Positions 37,412 to 45,259 of a stretch of DNA of 64,000 nucleotides are shown here, piece by piece. A program made the position numbers and the translations under genes. The stretch is from the NCBI RefSeq assembly GCF_000091305.1, contig NC_013929.1:1178001-1242000 (forward strand), written 5' to 3'. The DNA is from Streptomyces scabiei 87.22. GTDB lineage: Bacteria > Actinomycetota > Actinomycetes > Streptomycetales > Streptomycetaceae. Within the stretch, counting starts at the first letter, position 1; every line of letters begins with the position of its first letter. The notes under the pieces were generated by a model. That model saw only the letters and a program-made list of their open reading frames with translations, was not told where the DNA came from and searched no databases.

Positions 37412-38941
37412 ATGAGGATCATGGCCCAGATCGCGATGGTGATGAACCTCGACAAGTGCATCGGCTGCCACACCTGCTCGGTCACCTGCAAGCAGACCTG
37501 GAGCAACCGCACCGGCGTCGAGTACGCCTGGTTCAACAACGTCGAGACCAAGCCCGGCGTCGGCTACCCGCGCCGCTACGAGGACCAGGCGCAGTGGAAG
37601 GGCGGCTGGATGCTCGACCGGCGCGGACGGCTGGTCCTGCGCTCCGGCGGACGCGTCAGGCGGCTGCTGTCCCTGTTCTCCAACCCCGACCTGCCCTCCA
37701 TCGAGGACTACTACGAGCCCGTCACCTACGACTACGACAACCTCGTCAGCGCTCCGGCCGGCCCGGACCTGCCGGTCGCCCGCCCCCGCTCGGTCCTCAC
37801 CGGCAAGCCCACCGCCGTCACCTGGGGCGCCAACTGGGAGGACGGCCTCGGCGGCGCGCCGGAGCACGCGGGCGCAGACCCGAACCTCACCGGGGCGTGG
37901 GCGGAGAAGGTGAGGTTCGAGTTCGAGCAGACCTTCCTCTTCCATCTGCCCCGCCTCTGCGAACACTGCCTCAACCCCGCCTGCGTCTCCGCCTGTCCGT
38001 CCGGCGCCCTGTACAAGCGGGTCGAGGACGGCATCGTGCTCGTCGACCAGGACCGCTGCCGGGGCTGGCGGATGTGCGTGACGGCCTGTCCGTACAAGAA
38101 GGTGTACGTCAACCACGTCACCGGCAAGGCCGAGAAGTGCACCTTCTGCTTCCCGCGCGTGGAGGCCGGCCAACCCACCGTCTGCTCCGAGACCTGCGTC
38201 GGTCGGCTGCGCTACCTCGGTCTGCTCCTCTACGACGCGGACCGGGTCGGCGAGGCCGCCGCCACCCCCGACGAAAAGGATCTGTTGGAAGCCCAGCGAG
38301 CCGTGTTCCTCGACCCGCACGACCCCGCGGTCCGCGCGGCGGCACGGGAGTCCGGCATCCCGGACGACTGGCTGGACGCCGCACGCCGCTCCCCCGTGTA
38401 CGACCTGGTGACGCGCTACAAGGTGGCTCTGCCGCTGCACCCGGAGTACCGCACCCTGCCCATGGTCTGGTACGTCCCCCCGCTCTCCCCGGTCCTCGAC
38501 GCCGTCGACGCGGCCGGCGGCGACCAGGACGACCCCGACCATGTCTTCGCCGCCGTCACCCGGCTGCGTATCCCGCTGGAGTATCTGGCGGAGCTGTTCA
38601 CCGCCGGGGACGCGGACGTCGTGGCCGGGGTGCTGATGAAACTCACCGCGCTGCGCTCGTACATGCGTGAACGCGCACTCGGCGGGACGGGCGACGAGTC
38701 CGTGCTCGAGGCCGTCGGCCTCACCGCTCGGGAGGCGGAGGACCTGCACCGGCTGCTCGCCGTCGCCAAGTACGCCGACCGGTACGTCGTCCCCGCCGCC
38801 CACAAGGAGGACGCCGCCGCGCTGAGCGCGATGGAGAACCGCTGCCCGGTCGAGCCCTCCGCCGACGAGCGATCGGGCCGCCGTGTGCTGCTCGGTCTCC
38901 CCACCCTGCGCCGTGACCACACCACCGGAGGCCGCCCGTGA
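37412..38941 (+). CDS. narH: Respiratory nitrate reductase, beta subunit
   Basis: A 509-residue iron-sulfur subunit. Four cysteine clusters are visible: CIGCHTCSVTCK, CEHCLNPACVSACP, CRGWRMCVTACPYKK (with the Trp that marks the [3Fe-4S] site) and CTFCFPRVEAGQPTVCSETC. They relay electrons from NarI haem to NarG. The ATG at 37412 lies 1 nt beyond the narG stop; an ATG at 37421 (MAQIAMVMNLDKC) is an alternative. The downstream narJ start overlaps the stop. Confidence 0.97.
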   Translation: MRIMAQIAMVMNLDKCIGCHTCSVTCKQTWSNRTGVEYAWFNNVETKPGVGYPRRYEDQAQWKGGWMLDRRGRLVLRSGGRVRRLLSLFSNPDLPSIEDYYEPVTYDYDNLVSAPAGPDLPVARPRSVLTGKPTAVTWGANWEDGLGGAPEHAGADPNLTGAWAEKVRFEFEQTFLFHLPRLCEHCLNPACVSACPSGALYKRVEDGIVLVDQDRCRGWRMCVTACPYKKVYVNHVTGKAEKCTFCFPRVEAGQPTVCSETCVGRLRYLGLLLYDADRVGEAAATPDEKDLLEAQRAVFLDPHDPAVRAAARESGIPDDWLDAARRSPVYDLVTRYKVALPLHPEYRTLPMVWYVPPLSPVLDAVDAAGGDQDDPDHVFAAVTRLRIPLEYLAELFTAGDADVVAGVLMKLTALRSYMRERALGGTGDESVLEAVGLTAREAEDLHRLLAVAKYADRYVVPAAHKEDAAALSAMENRCPVEPSADERSGRRVLLGLPTLRRDHTTGGRP

Positions 38942-39723
38942 GCCCGCTGCCGACGACGATCCCCGCCATCGTCCGCACCCGCGTCCGGGCCGCTGTTCGC
39001 CGCCCGTCCCGTCTCACCCGTGCGGAGACCGGGGCCCGCACGCTGCTGCTACGGCTGTGCTCCCTGCTGCTCCAGTACCCGGACCCCGAACTGTTGGACG
39101 CGCGGCCCGAGTTGACGAACGCCGTCGCGGACCTGCCACGCTCTCCCGCCGCTGAGGACCTGGCCGCTTTCACCACCTGGTTCACCGACCAGGATCCGGA
39201 AGGGCCGCAACGCCACTACGTAGAGATGTTCGACCTGCGCCGCAAGAGCAGCTTGTACCTGACCTACTACCTGCACGGTGACACCCGCCGCCGGGGCATG
39301 GCCCTGCTCACTCTGAACCAGCGGTACCGGGCGGCCGGCTGGGACGCCGGCACCGGTGAACTCCCCGACCACCTGCCCGTGGTGCTGGAGTTCGCCGCTC
39401 TCGCCGGACCCCGGACGGGCGAGGCACCGCTACGACAGCACCGTCGAGGGCTGGAGCTGATCCACCACGCGCTGACCGACGCCGGCTCCCCGTACCGACA
39501 CGTCCTGGCCGCCCTGCTCACCCTCCTGCCACCACCCACCGATGCCGACCGGAAGGCAGTCGCCGACCTCGTCGCGCAGGGACCGCCGCAGGAGGACGTC
39601 GGCCTCGATCCGTACGGGGCCTACGGGGCCGGTGAGTTCGCGCCGCCCGGCACCTTCGTTCCGCCCGAGCAGGCACCGCCCACGCTCCTACCGCCCCTCT
39701 CCTCCCCGGAAGGCCCTCGATGA
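38938..39723 (+). CDS. narJ: Nitrate reductase assembly chaperone
   Basis: A 261-residue helical chaperone of the NarJ/TorD family that binds apo-NarG and supports cofactor insertion and membrane attachment. LCSLLLQYPDPELLDARPEL and HYVEMFDLRRKSSLYLTYY are characteristic. The GTG at 38938 overlaps the narH stop by 4 nt. The N-terminal 35 residues are basic, and the C-terminal tail is Pro/Gly-rich and probably disordered. Confidence 0.93.
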   Translation: MSPLPTTIPAIVRTRVRAAVRRPSRLTRAETGARTLLLRLCSLLLQYPDPELLDARPELTNAVADLPRSPAAEDLAAFTTWFTDQDPEGPQRHYVEMFDLRRKSSLYLTYYLHGDTRRRGMALLTLNQRYRAAGWDAGTGELPDHLPVVLEFAALAGPRTGEAPLRQHRRGLELIHHALTDAGSPYRHVLAALLTLLPPPTDADRKAVADLVAQGPPQEDVGLDPYGAYGAGEFAPPGTFVPPEQAPPTLLPPLSSPEGPR

Positions 39724-40565
39724 ACGCCCCGGACACCGCCTCCGCCGCGGCGAGCGGCGCCGACCTCCTCCTGTGGGTGGCCCTCCCGTACATCTGCCTC
39801 GCCGTGTGCGCCGTCGGCCACCTCTGGCGCTACCGGCACGATCAGTTCGGCTGGACCACCCACACCAGTCAGCTCCTCGAACACCGCTGGCTGCGCCGGG
39901 GCAGCCCGCTGTTCCACCTGGGCGCCTTCATGGTCATCGCGGGCCATGTGGTGGGCCTCGCGGTACCGGCGTCCTGGACGGAGAACGCCGGGATCTCCGA
40001 ACACGCCTATCACACCACCGCCGTCTGGGCGGGCTCGGCCGCGGGCGTGGCCATGGTCGCCGGACTCGGCATGCTGTGCGCGCGGCGCCTGCTCACCCGC
40101 AGGATCCGCCTCACCACCGATCGCAGTGACAAACTCCTCTTCCCCTTGCTGTCCGTCACCGTCCTGCTGGGCATCACCGCGACCACCGCCCACAACGTGT
40201 TCGGCGCGGGATACGACTACCGCTCGACCGTCTCCGTGTGGTTCCGGGGCCTGTTCACCCTCCAGCCGCAGCCGGAGGCGATCGCCGGGGCACCGGTGCT
40301 CTTCCAACTGCACGCCCTCACCGCGTGCCTCCTCTTCGCCGTCTGGCCGTTCACCCGGCTGGTGCACGTCTGGAGCGCGCCGGTCGGCTATCTCGTCCGG
40401 CCGTACCTGGTCTACCGGGGGCGCGCCAGAGCCTCGGCCTCCTCTGCACGCCCCGGCCGCCGCAGGCGCACCCCCGGCGCTCGCCGAGCGGTCCAGGCCG
40501 TTGCGGCCGCCGGCGACTCCGGCGGGGCGCTCGCCCGACAGGCAGAACGTCAGGAGCGGGCGTGA
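39720..40565 (+). CDS. narI: Respiratory nitrate reductase, gamma subunit (cytochrome b)
   Basis: A 281-residue membrane cytochrome b that oxidises menaquinol. Five helices and histidines in GHLWRYRHDQ, LGAFMVIAGHVVGL, TTAHNVF and LFQLHALTACLLFAVWPFTR provide the two haem b sites, as in NarI. The ATG at 39720 overlaps the narJ stop by 4 nt. The last 50 residues are a basic Arg/Ala-rich tail longer than in enteric NarI. Confidence 0.95.
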   Translation: MNAPDTASAAASGADLLLWVALPYICLAVCAVGHLWRYRHDQFGWTTHTSQLLEHRWLRRGSPLFHLGAFMVIAGHVVGLAVPASWTENAGISEHAYHTTAVWAGSAAGVAMVAGLGMLCARRLLTRRIRLTTDRSDKLLFPLLSVTVLLGITATTAHNVFGAGYDYRSTVSVWFRGLFTLQPQPEAIAGAPVLFQLHALTACLLFAVWPFTRLVHVWSAPVGYLVRPYLVYRGRARASASSARPGRRRRTPGARRAVQAVAAAGDSGGALARQAERQERA

Positions 40566-40609
40566 CCATCGACTCCACCTCCTGCCGGGCGCACCAGCTC
40601 GATGGTCAC
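40562..40609 (+). terminator. Inverted repeat after narI
   Basis: Perfect 11-bp arms (GTGACCATCGA at 40562-40572 and its complement at 40599-40609) with a 26-nt loop overlap the narI stop. Possible terminator for the nar operon. Confidence 0.45.
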
Positions 40610-40681
40610 CCCGGGCTGAGCGGCCCGGACGCCCTACGGATTCGGCGCCGCGGCGTCGGCCGACCGCGCGGGGCGGCCGGG

Positions 40682-41197
40682 TCAGTCGCGACTCGGGTGC
40701 GCGGTGGCGGAGTAACCGTCATGCCAGGCGGCTTTCGCGCCCGAGTCACCGATCCGGTAGACCTGCACCCCGGCGCCGACTCCGATGACGAGGGACAGCG
40801 CTGCGGCAGTGATCCGCAGCGGCGTGCCCACTGGGCGGCCGGATCCCTCCGCCCCGGGGGTGTGGCGGGAGGCACGGCGGTGGAACCACCACACCGCCGA
40901 GGAGACCAGGAAGAGCCCGAGGACCCACGGGAGCAGTTCGTCCCCGAGTTCGGCGTGCCGGCGGACCAGGGGATCGCTGTCCACGTGCCGTTCCAGCCAC
41001 TCGCCGGCGTGGCTCGTCACCGGCACACTGATCAGGGACACCAGTGCGAGGGCCGGCAGGGCGAGGCCGAACCGGCGCATGACGGCGGGAAAGCCGGCAC
41101 AAAGGATGAGCGCGAGCGCGGTCAGAGGTACCAGGATCACGACGATGTGCACGAACAGGACGTGCGCGGGGATGCCGTTGATCAGGTCGAGTCCCAC
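40682..41197 (-). CDS. DUF2231-family membrane protein
   Basis: A 171-residue protein with four predicted helices. The N-terminal GIPAHVLFVHIVVILVPLTA, with its conserved histidines, and a histidine-containing loop (VTSHAGEWLERHVDSDPLVR) fit the DUF2231 family of putative haem- or quinone-associated membrane proteins. The GTG at 41197 follows GAAGGGAGACC. Function is unknown. It is convergent with narI and could belong to the respiratory theme on either side. Confidence 0.8.
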   Translation of the reverse strand: MGLDLINGIPAHVLFVHIVVILVPLTALALILCAGFPAVMRRFGLALPALALVSLISVPVTSHAGEWLERHVDSDPLVRRHAELGDELLPWVLGLFLVSSAVWWFHRRASRHTPGAEGSGRPVGTPLRITAAALSLVIGVGAGVQVYRIGDSGAKAAWHDGYSATAHPSRD

Positions 41198-41340
41198 AAG
41201 GGTCTCCCTTCGGATGGTGGTGGATCGTGGACGGGGACGAGCCGGGCTCCCGAGCCGACCAGGTGGCCGACCGCGAACACGAGTGGAGGCGCCCGTTGTC
41301 GGCGGGCGGGAATGACGTCGTGTCGCACCTCACGCCCCTA

Positions 41341-41515
41341 GGGCGTGTTGCGAAAGTCCCGTCGTTCGCCCGAAGGGCGGGCCTCGCGGCGTCAGGTGCG
41401 TGCTCTCGGCGTGCCGGGCGGAAGCCCTCGTACTGGATGTACTTGGGCTTTCGCCCGGTGCGGCGAGAGTGCGTGCATGGCGTCGCGAGGCAGGCGGGAC
41501 TTTCGCAACACGCCC
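41341..41515. mobile_element. 175-bp fold-back MITE
   Basis: Terminal 20-bp perfect inverted repeats (GGGCGTGTTGCGAAAGTCCC at 41341-41360, complement at 41496-41515) are flanked by TA on both sides. The interior is itself an imperfect inverted repeat of about 55-bp arms (from 41381 and from 41432), so the whole element folds into one hairpin. It has no transposase gene. The flanks suggest insertion into CTAG with TA duplication. Confidence 0.8.
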
Positions 41516-41535
41516 TAAAGGTTGTCCCGTAACTG

Positions 41536-42330
41536 GTGGGGCAGTTGGTGCGTTGGCTGGACATGGGTGGGGTGATCTCAGCGGATGATCCGAAGTGGAT
41601 CGAGCCGTTCTCCGGGCTGACCGAGGTGCAGTTCGCCAAGCTGGTGGCTCTGGTGCGGCGTCGTGGTGGTGATATTCAGCGAGGGCGGCCCTGGCGACTG
41701 CCGCTGGCCGACCGCGTATTGCTGGTGGCCACGTACTGGCGGACAAACCTCACGTTGCGGCAGGTAGCGCCGCTGTTCGGGGTCTCGAAGTCTGCGGCTG
41801 ATCGCATCCTTGATCACCTCATGCCCCTGTTAGCCATCTCGCCCGCCCGTCGGCCGCGCAAGGACACCGTCTACATCGTCGACGGCACCCTGGTGCCCAC
41901 ACGCGACCGTAGCGTCGCCGCATCCAGCAAGAACTACCGATACTCGACGAACCTGCAGGTCGTCATCGACGCCAACAGCCGCCTGGTCGTGGCGATCGGC
42001 CTTCCGCTGCCCGGCAGCCGCAACGACTGCCGGGCATTCACGGAGTCCGGTGTCGACAGAGTCTGTCGCGGCGCCCCAACCATCGCCGACGGCGGCTACC
42101 AGGGAACCGGGCTCCTCATCCCACACCGCAAACGGTCCGGCCAGACGCACCTCACCCAGCAGCAGGAGGCGGAGAATACCGTCCATCGCCGGGCCCGAGC
42201 CCGGGTGGAACATGCGCTTTCCCGGCTGAAGAACTGGAAGATCCTCCGTGACTGCCGACTCAAGGACAACGGCGTTCATCAGGCCATGCTCGGCATCGCC
42301 CGCCTGCACAACCTCGCATTGGCCGGTTGA
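41536..42330 (+). CDS. IS5-family DDE transposase
   Basis: A 264-residue transposase with an N-terminal helix-turn-helix (LTLRQVAPLFGVSKSAADRI) and a DDE_4-type catalytic core: Asp in YIVDGTLVP, Asp in IADGGYQGTG and Glu in RARVEHALSRLKNWKI. The core is complete and the frame is intact, so the element may be active. The GTG at 41536 begins within 20 bp of the left inverted repeat; an ATG at 41563 is an alternative. No ribosome site is evident. Confidence 0.9.
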   Translation: MGQLVRWLDMGGVISADDPKWIEPFSGLTEVQFAKLVALVRRRGGDIQRGRPWRLPLADRVLLVATYWRTNLTLRQVAPLFGVSKSAADRILDHLMPLLAISPARRPRKDTVYIVDGTLVPTRDRSVAASSKNYRYSTNLQVVIDANSRLVVAIGLPLPGSRNDCRAFTESGVDRVCRGAPTIADGGYQGTGLLIPHRKRSGQTHLTQQQEAENTVHRRARARVEHALSRLKNWKILRDCRLKDNGVHQAMLGIARLHNLALAG

Positions 42331-42354
42331 GGGGTCTCAGTAGCGGCGCCGTGC

Positions 42355-42825
42355 TCAGCTCAGCGTCAAGCGCACCAGGTCAATCTCCTCGTCACGAGCC
42401 CGGGCGAAGCACCGGCTCTTTCCCGTGACGGTGAAGCCGCACTTCTCCAGCACACGGATGGAGCCGGCATTGTCAGCGGCGGCGTCGGCATGGAGCGGCC
42501 GGACGGGCTCCAGATCGATCAGTACGGCAAGGGCCGTGGTCGCAATGCCCTGTCCCCAATGAGCTCGCCCAATGACATACGTGACCTCACGCTCCTGCGG
42601 CGGTCCGAAAACAGCGGCGTGCCCTGCTACAACGCCGTCAGCAAGAACGGTTCGCAAGATCACGGACGAGTCCGAGCGCACCTTCGCCCAGTGCTGGTCG
42701 AAGTGGCCACGGTCGTAGTGATACTTCCTGGTCACAGCTGCCATCTGCTGCAACTCGGGATCCGTCAACTGCTGCCAGAAGATCGGCAGGTCGCTGTCCT
42801 CAAGCTCGCGCAGGGATATGTCCAT
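42355..42825 (-). CDS. GNAT acetyltransferase carried inside the IS element
   Basis: A 156-residue RimJ/RimL-like GNAT protein. The acetyl-CoA motif is YVIGRAHWGQGIATTALAVL, followed by the C-terminal ADNAGSIRVLEKCGFTVTG typical of the family. It lies wholly within the terminal inverted repeats, convergent with the transposase and 25 bp from it, so it is a passenger gene. The ATG at 42825 begins the domain; a GTG at 42846 adds seven residues. The substrate is unknown; such enzymes acetylate protein N-termini, antibiotics or toxins. Confidence 0.85.
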   Translation of the reverse strand: MDISLRELEDSDLPIFWQQLTDPELQQMAAVTRKYHYDRGHFDQHWAKVRSDSSVILRTVLADGVVAGHAAVFGPPQEREVTYVIGRAHWGQGIATTALAVLIDLEPVRPLHADAAADNAGSIRVLEKCGFTVTGKSRCFARARDEEIDLVRLTLS

Positions 42826-42928
42826 AGGCGCTGTCTCAGCCTCCACGAGATCGGTACCCAGATGGCTGGCTCAGCCTAGACCCAGCTCAGAGTTACGGGA
42901 CAACCTTTAGGCGGCTGAATTCCGTGGT

Positions 42929-43282
42929 TCACCGTTCCCGGCCGCCGGGCAGCACCGCCGGCGCTTCATGACGGTCCAGCCTTTCCGACCGTCCCTGTGC
43001 CGCGATCCCTTGGGCGAACACTGCGGTGGCGTACGCGTCGGTCAGCGTCAGGGCTCTACCGACGCGCCACGCTCTGTCCGCGCACGCCTGGCCGCGGAGC
43101 TGCAGGTCACCACCGCCGTTGACACACGTGTGGCGCGCACCCGCGCCGTGGAGAAAGTGGGGCGCGGTCACCGCCTCGGCCGAGGCAGTACGGATGGCGG
43201 GCGTCGGCTGGTCGCGTATGTCGAAGGGGAAAACCGTGCCCATGACGTGCTCGACGTGGCGCAGCCCCGGGGTGTCAGGCAT
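42929..43282 (-). pseudogene. Internally deleted apbE (flavin transferase) gene
   Basis: The frame starts with an ApbE N-terminus (RHVEHVMGTVFPFDIRD), jumps to the mid-protein substrate loop (GARHTCVNGGGDLQLRG), then to the C-terminal metal-site region (LTLTDAYATAVFAQG), and ends after VLPGGRER. Against a normal ApbE of about 250-300 residues, two internal blocks are missing in frame. The ATG at 43282 overlaps the stop of the FMN-binding protein gene, as expected for an ancestral operon. Activity is very unlikely. Confidence 0.75.
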
Positions 43283-43709
43283 GGGCACGGTCCAGAGCGC
43301 TCTGGAGGGACTGGACGTACCCCTGGCTGGTGTAACTGGCTCCGGAGACGGCGTCGATGTGGGCGCTTTGCGCTCCGAGCGCTTCCCGGGTGAGGCGGGG
43401 CAGGGCGTAGGAGGCGATCTGCCGGTCCCGGCCGTTGTGGTCCGGGGCCTGGAGGACCTTCACCGAGGTGATCCTTCCCCTGGCGAGGGTGGCCGCGACC
43501 TGCACTGTTCCGTACGGGGTGTCGACGGGATCCCCGGTGAACGTGCCCGTTGCCGTGGGCGTGCCCGACGACGAACCCGCGGGAGTGTGCGCCACTGCGG
43601 GAGCACGGGGAGTCACTCCGGCGAGTGTGGGGTTCTGGTGGGGTTTGAGACTGAGCAGAACGACGACCAGGGTGCTGATCCCCGTGGTGGCGAGGACGGC
43701 TCGGCGCAT
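43275..43709 (-). CDS. FMN-binding domain protein (RnfG/NqrC-type)
   Basis: A 144-residue exported or membrane-anchored protein. It has an N-terminal hydrophobic segment (AVLATTGISTLVVVLLSL), a Thr/Pro-rich linker and a C-terminal FMN-binding domain ending in DAVSGASYTSQGYVQSLQSA. DxxSGA(S/T) is the flavinylation site recognised by ApbE, with FMN attached to the final Ser/Thr. The ATG at 43709 follows TGAGGAGAACC. It lies between the flavocytochrome gene and the broken apbE, forming an extracytoplasmic electron-transfer module. Confidence 0.85.
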   Translation of the reverse strand: MRRAVLATTGISTLVVVLLSLKPHQNPTLAGVTPRAPAVAHTPAGSSSGTPTATGTFTGDPVDTPYGTVQVAATLARGRITSVKVLQAPDHNGRDRQIASYALPRLTREALGAQSAHIDAVSGASYTSQGYVQSLQSALDRAHA

Positions 43710-43720
43710 GACGGTTCTCC

Positions 43721-45085
43721 TCAGAGGACGAAGGACTCGTGGTGGATGCGCCGGGCGGGGACGCCGGCTGCGCGCAGGGCTTCGATCGCTGCCCTGGCCA
43801 TGCCGGGAGGGCCGCAGAGGTAGACGTCGTGCGCGCGCAGGTCGGGGACCAGGGCGCTCAGGGCCCCGGCGGTGAGGGGGGAGGAGTATCCGGCCGGCTC
43901 GTCGACGACGTAGTGCACGGTGGCCCGGCGGCGGGCGGCTATCGCGTCGAGTTCTCCGCGCAGGGCGAGGTCGATGGCACGGCGCGCACGGTAGACGAGG
44001 GTCACCTGGCCCGGGAGCGTCTCGAAGAGCGCACGCAGAGGGGTGATGCCGACCCCGCCGGCCAGGAGCAGGACCTTGGGTGCGGTACGGCGGTTCGCGG
44101 TGAACGCTCCGTAGGGTCCCTCGGCCCACACCCGGGTTCCGGGCCTCAGGCTGGCCAGGGCTGCGCTGTGCCCGCCGGCGGTCTTCACCGTGATGCGCAG
44201 GTGGCCGGGGTGGGCGGGGGCGGAGAGGGAATAGGGGTTCGCTGTCCACCACAGTCCGCGGGTGAGGAAACGCCAGCGCAGGAACTGCCCCGGCTCGCCC
44301 CCGAGGTCGTCGAGGTGCCGGCCCGTGAGATGGACGGAGACCACGCCGGGTGCTTCGGGGTGGACCGCGGTCACTCGCAGACGGTGGCGCAGTCCCCGCC
44401 GGACGGGGACGGCGAAGCGGTACCAGGCGACCAGCGCCGCGACGCCGAGGAACAGCGTGTACCAGGCGGCCTGCGCGAGGCGGTTGCCGACGAAGTCGGC
44501 TCCGTCGGAAAGCTGGTGGCCGAAGGTGAGGAAGACGGCCAGATAGGTCGCGAAGTGCAGGTAGTGCCACGTCTCGTAACTCATCCTGCGCCGGGCGGCC
44601 CGGGCGGAGAGGATCCCCGTGGCGACCAGCAGCAGGAAACCGGCCGTGCCCTTGAGCAGGTCGGGGTAGTGGAGGACGAGAGTGGATGTCTGCCCGACGA
44701 TGCCCGTGTGCGAGGTCAGCGAGTAGCCCCAGATGATCAGCAGGGTGTGGGCCAGGGCGAGGGACACGGTGCAGCGACCGCCCCAGGCGTGCCAGCGGGC
44801 GAGGCGGTCGGTGCCGATGGTGTGGTCCAGGAGCGGCACCCTGGCCATCAACGCCAGCAGGACCGCGCAGGCGTACCCGGCCAGGAGACCGGTGATACGC
44901 CCCGCTCCGGTGAGCCAGTCCGCGGGGCCGACCACCGAGGTCGTGTCGCTCCACCACAGAGCCAGCACCCCTGCGGCGCCGGCCCCGATCCCCAGCGGAG
45001 CCAGGAACAGGACAGGGCTGCGGCGTGGGCGCCGGTGGTGCATCCCGCGGCTCGCGTACGTCGTGGTCGTGGACGTGGTGGTCAT
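43721..45085 (-). CDS. Ferric-reductase-like transmembrane flavocytochrome
   Basis: A 454-residue protein. The N-terminal half has about six helices with histidine pairs for haem b (RWHAWGGRCTVSLALAHTLL and ETWHYLHFATYLAVFLTFGH). The C-terminal half is a ferredoxin-NADP reductase-like module with the FAD motif NPYSLSAPA and the NAD(P) motifs LLLAGGVGITPLRAL and YLCGPPGM. It would move electrons from NAD(P)H across the membrane, probably to the FMN-binding partner. The ATG at 45085 follows TGAGGAGCCCG. It is divergent from the OmpR-type two-component system. Confidence 0.9.
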   Translation of the reverse strand: MTTTSTTTTYASRGMHHRRPRRSPVLFLAPLGIGAGAAGVLALWWSDTTSVVGPADWLTGAGRITGLLAGYACAVLLALMARVPLLDHTIGTDRLARWHAWGGRCTVSLALAHTLLIIWGYSLTSHTGIVGQTSTLVLHYPDLLKGTAGFLLLVATGILSARAARRRMSYETWHYLHFATYLAVFLTFGHQLSDGADFVGNRLAQAAWYTLFLGVAALVAWYRFAVPVRRGLRHRLRVTAVHPEAPGVVSVHLTGRHLDDLGGEPGQFLRWRFLTRGLWWTANPYSLSAPAHPGHLRITVKTAGGHSAALASLRPGTRVWAEGPYGAFTANRRTAPKVLLLAGGVGITPLRALFETLPGQVTLVYRARRAIDLALRGELDAIAARRRATVHYVVDEPAGYSSPLTAGALSALVPDLRAHDVYLCGPPGMARAAIEALRAAGVPARRIHHESFVL

Positions 45086-45194
45086 CGGGCTCCTCAGGGA
45101 CACGGCGCACGCTCCGGCGATGGGCGGCCAGCCTCACAGCCCAACCTCTGCGTACCTTCTGAATCGGCCCCGCCGGACCGCTCCCGGCTCCGGT

Positions 45195-45211
45195 TCAGAG
45201 GAAACTCAGAG
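45195..45211. promoter_or_regulatory. Direct repeat TCAGAG with 11-bp period
   Basis: TCAGAG at 45195-45200 and 45206-45211 lies between the divergent flavocytochrome and response-regulator genes. An 11-bp direct repeat is the usual layout of OmpR-family binding sites. Confidence 0.4.
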
Positions 45212-45259
45212 ACACACCCCACCCCGCGGCGGCCCGCGCCGGGGGATGCTGAAGGGACC

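Larger units (their letters stand above)
41518..42907. mobile_element. IS5-like insertion element with passenger gene
   Basis: A 1390-bp element bounded by perfect inverted repeats (AAGGTTGTCCCGTAAC at 41518-41533 and its complement at 42892-42907) and flanked by TA duplications (41516-41517, 42908-42909). Inside are a DDE transposase gene (plus strand) and a convergent GNAT acetyltransferase gene. The left TA is also the right TA of the MITE. Confidence 0.85.

Noticed and set aside
40238..41341. A 367-codon plus-strand open frame spanning the narI end and DUF2231
   Set aside because: It overlaps two real genes in other frames and shows no domain; the short stretch between them carries only an inverted repeat.
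43739..45259. Long N-terminal extension of the OmpR-type regulator
   Set aside because: It is antisense to the flavocytochrome gene, and a ribosome site stands before the ATG at 45260.
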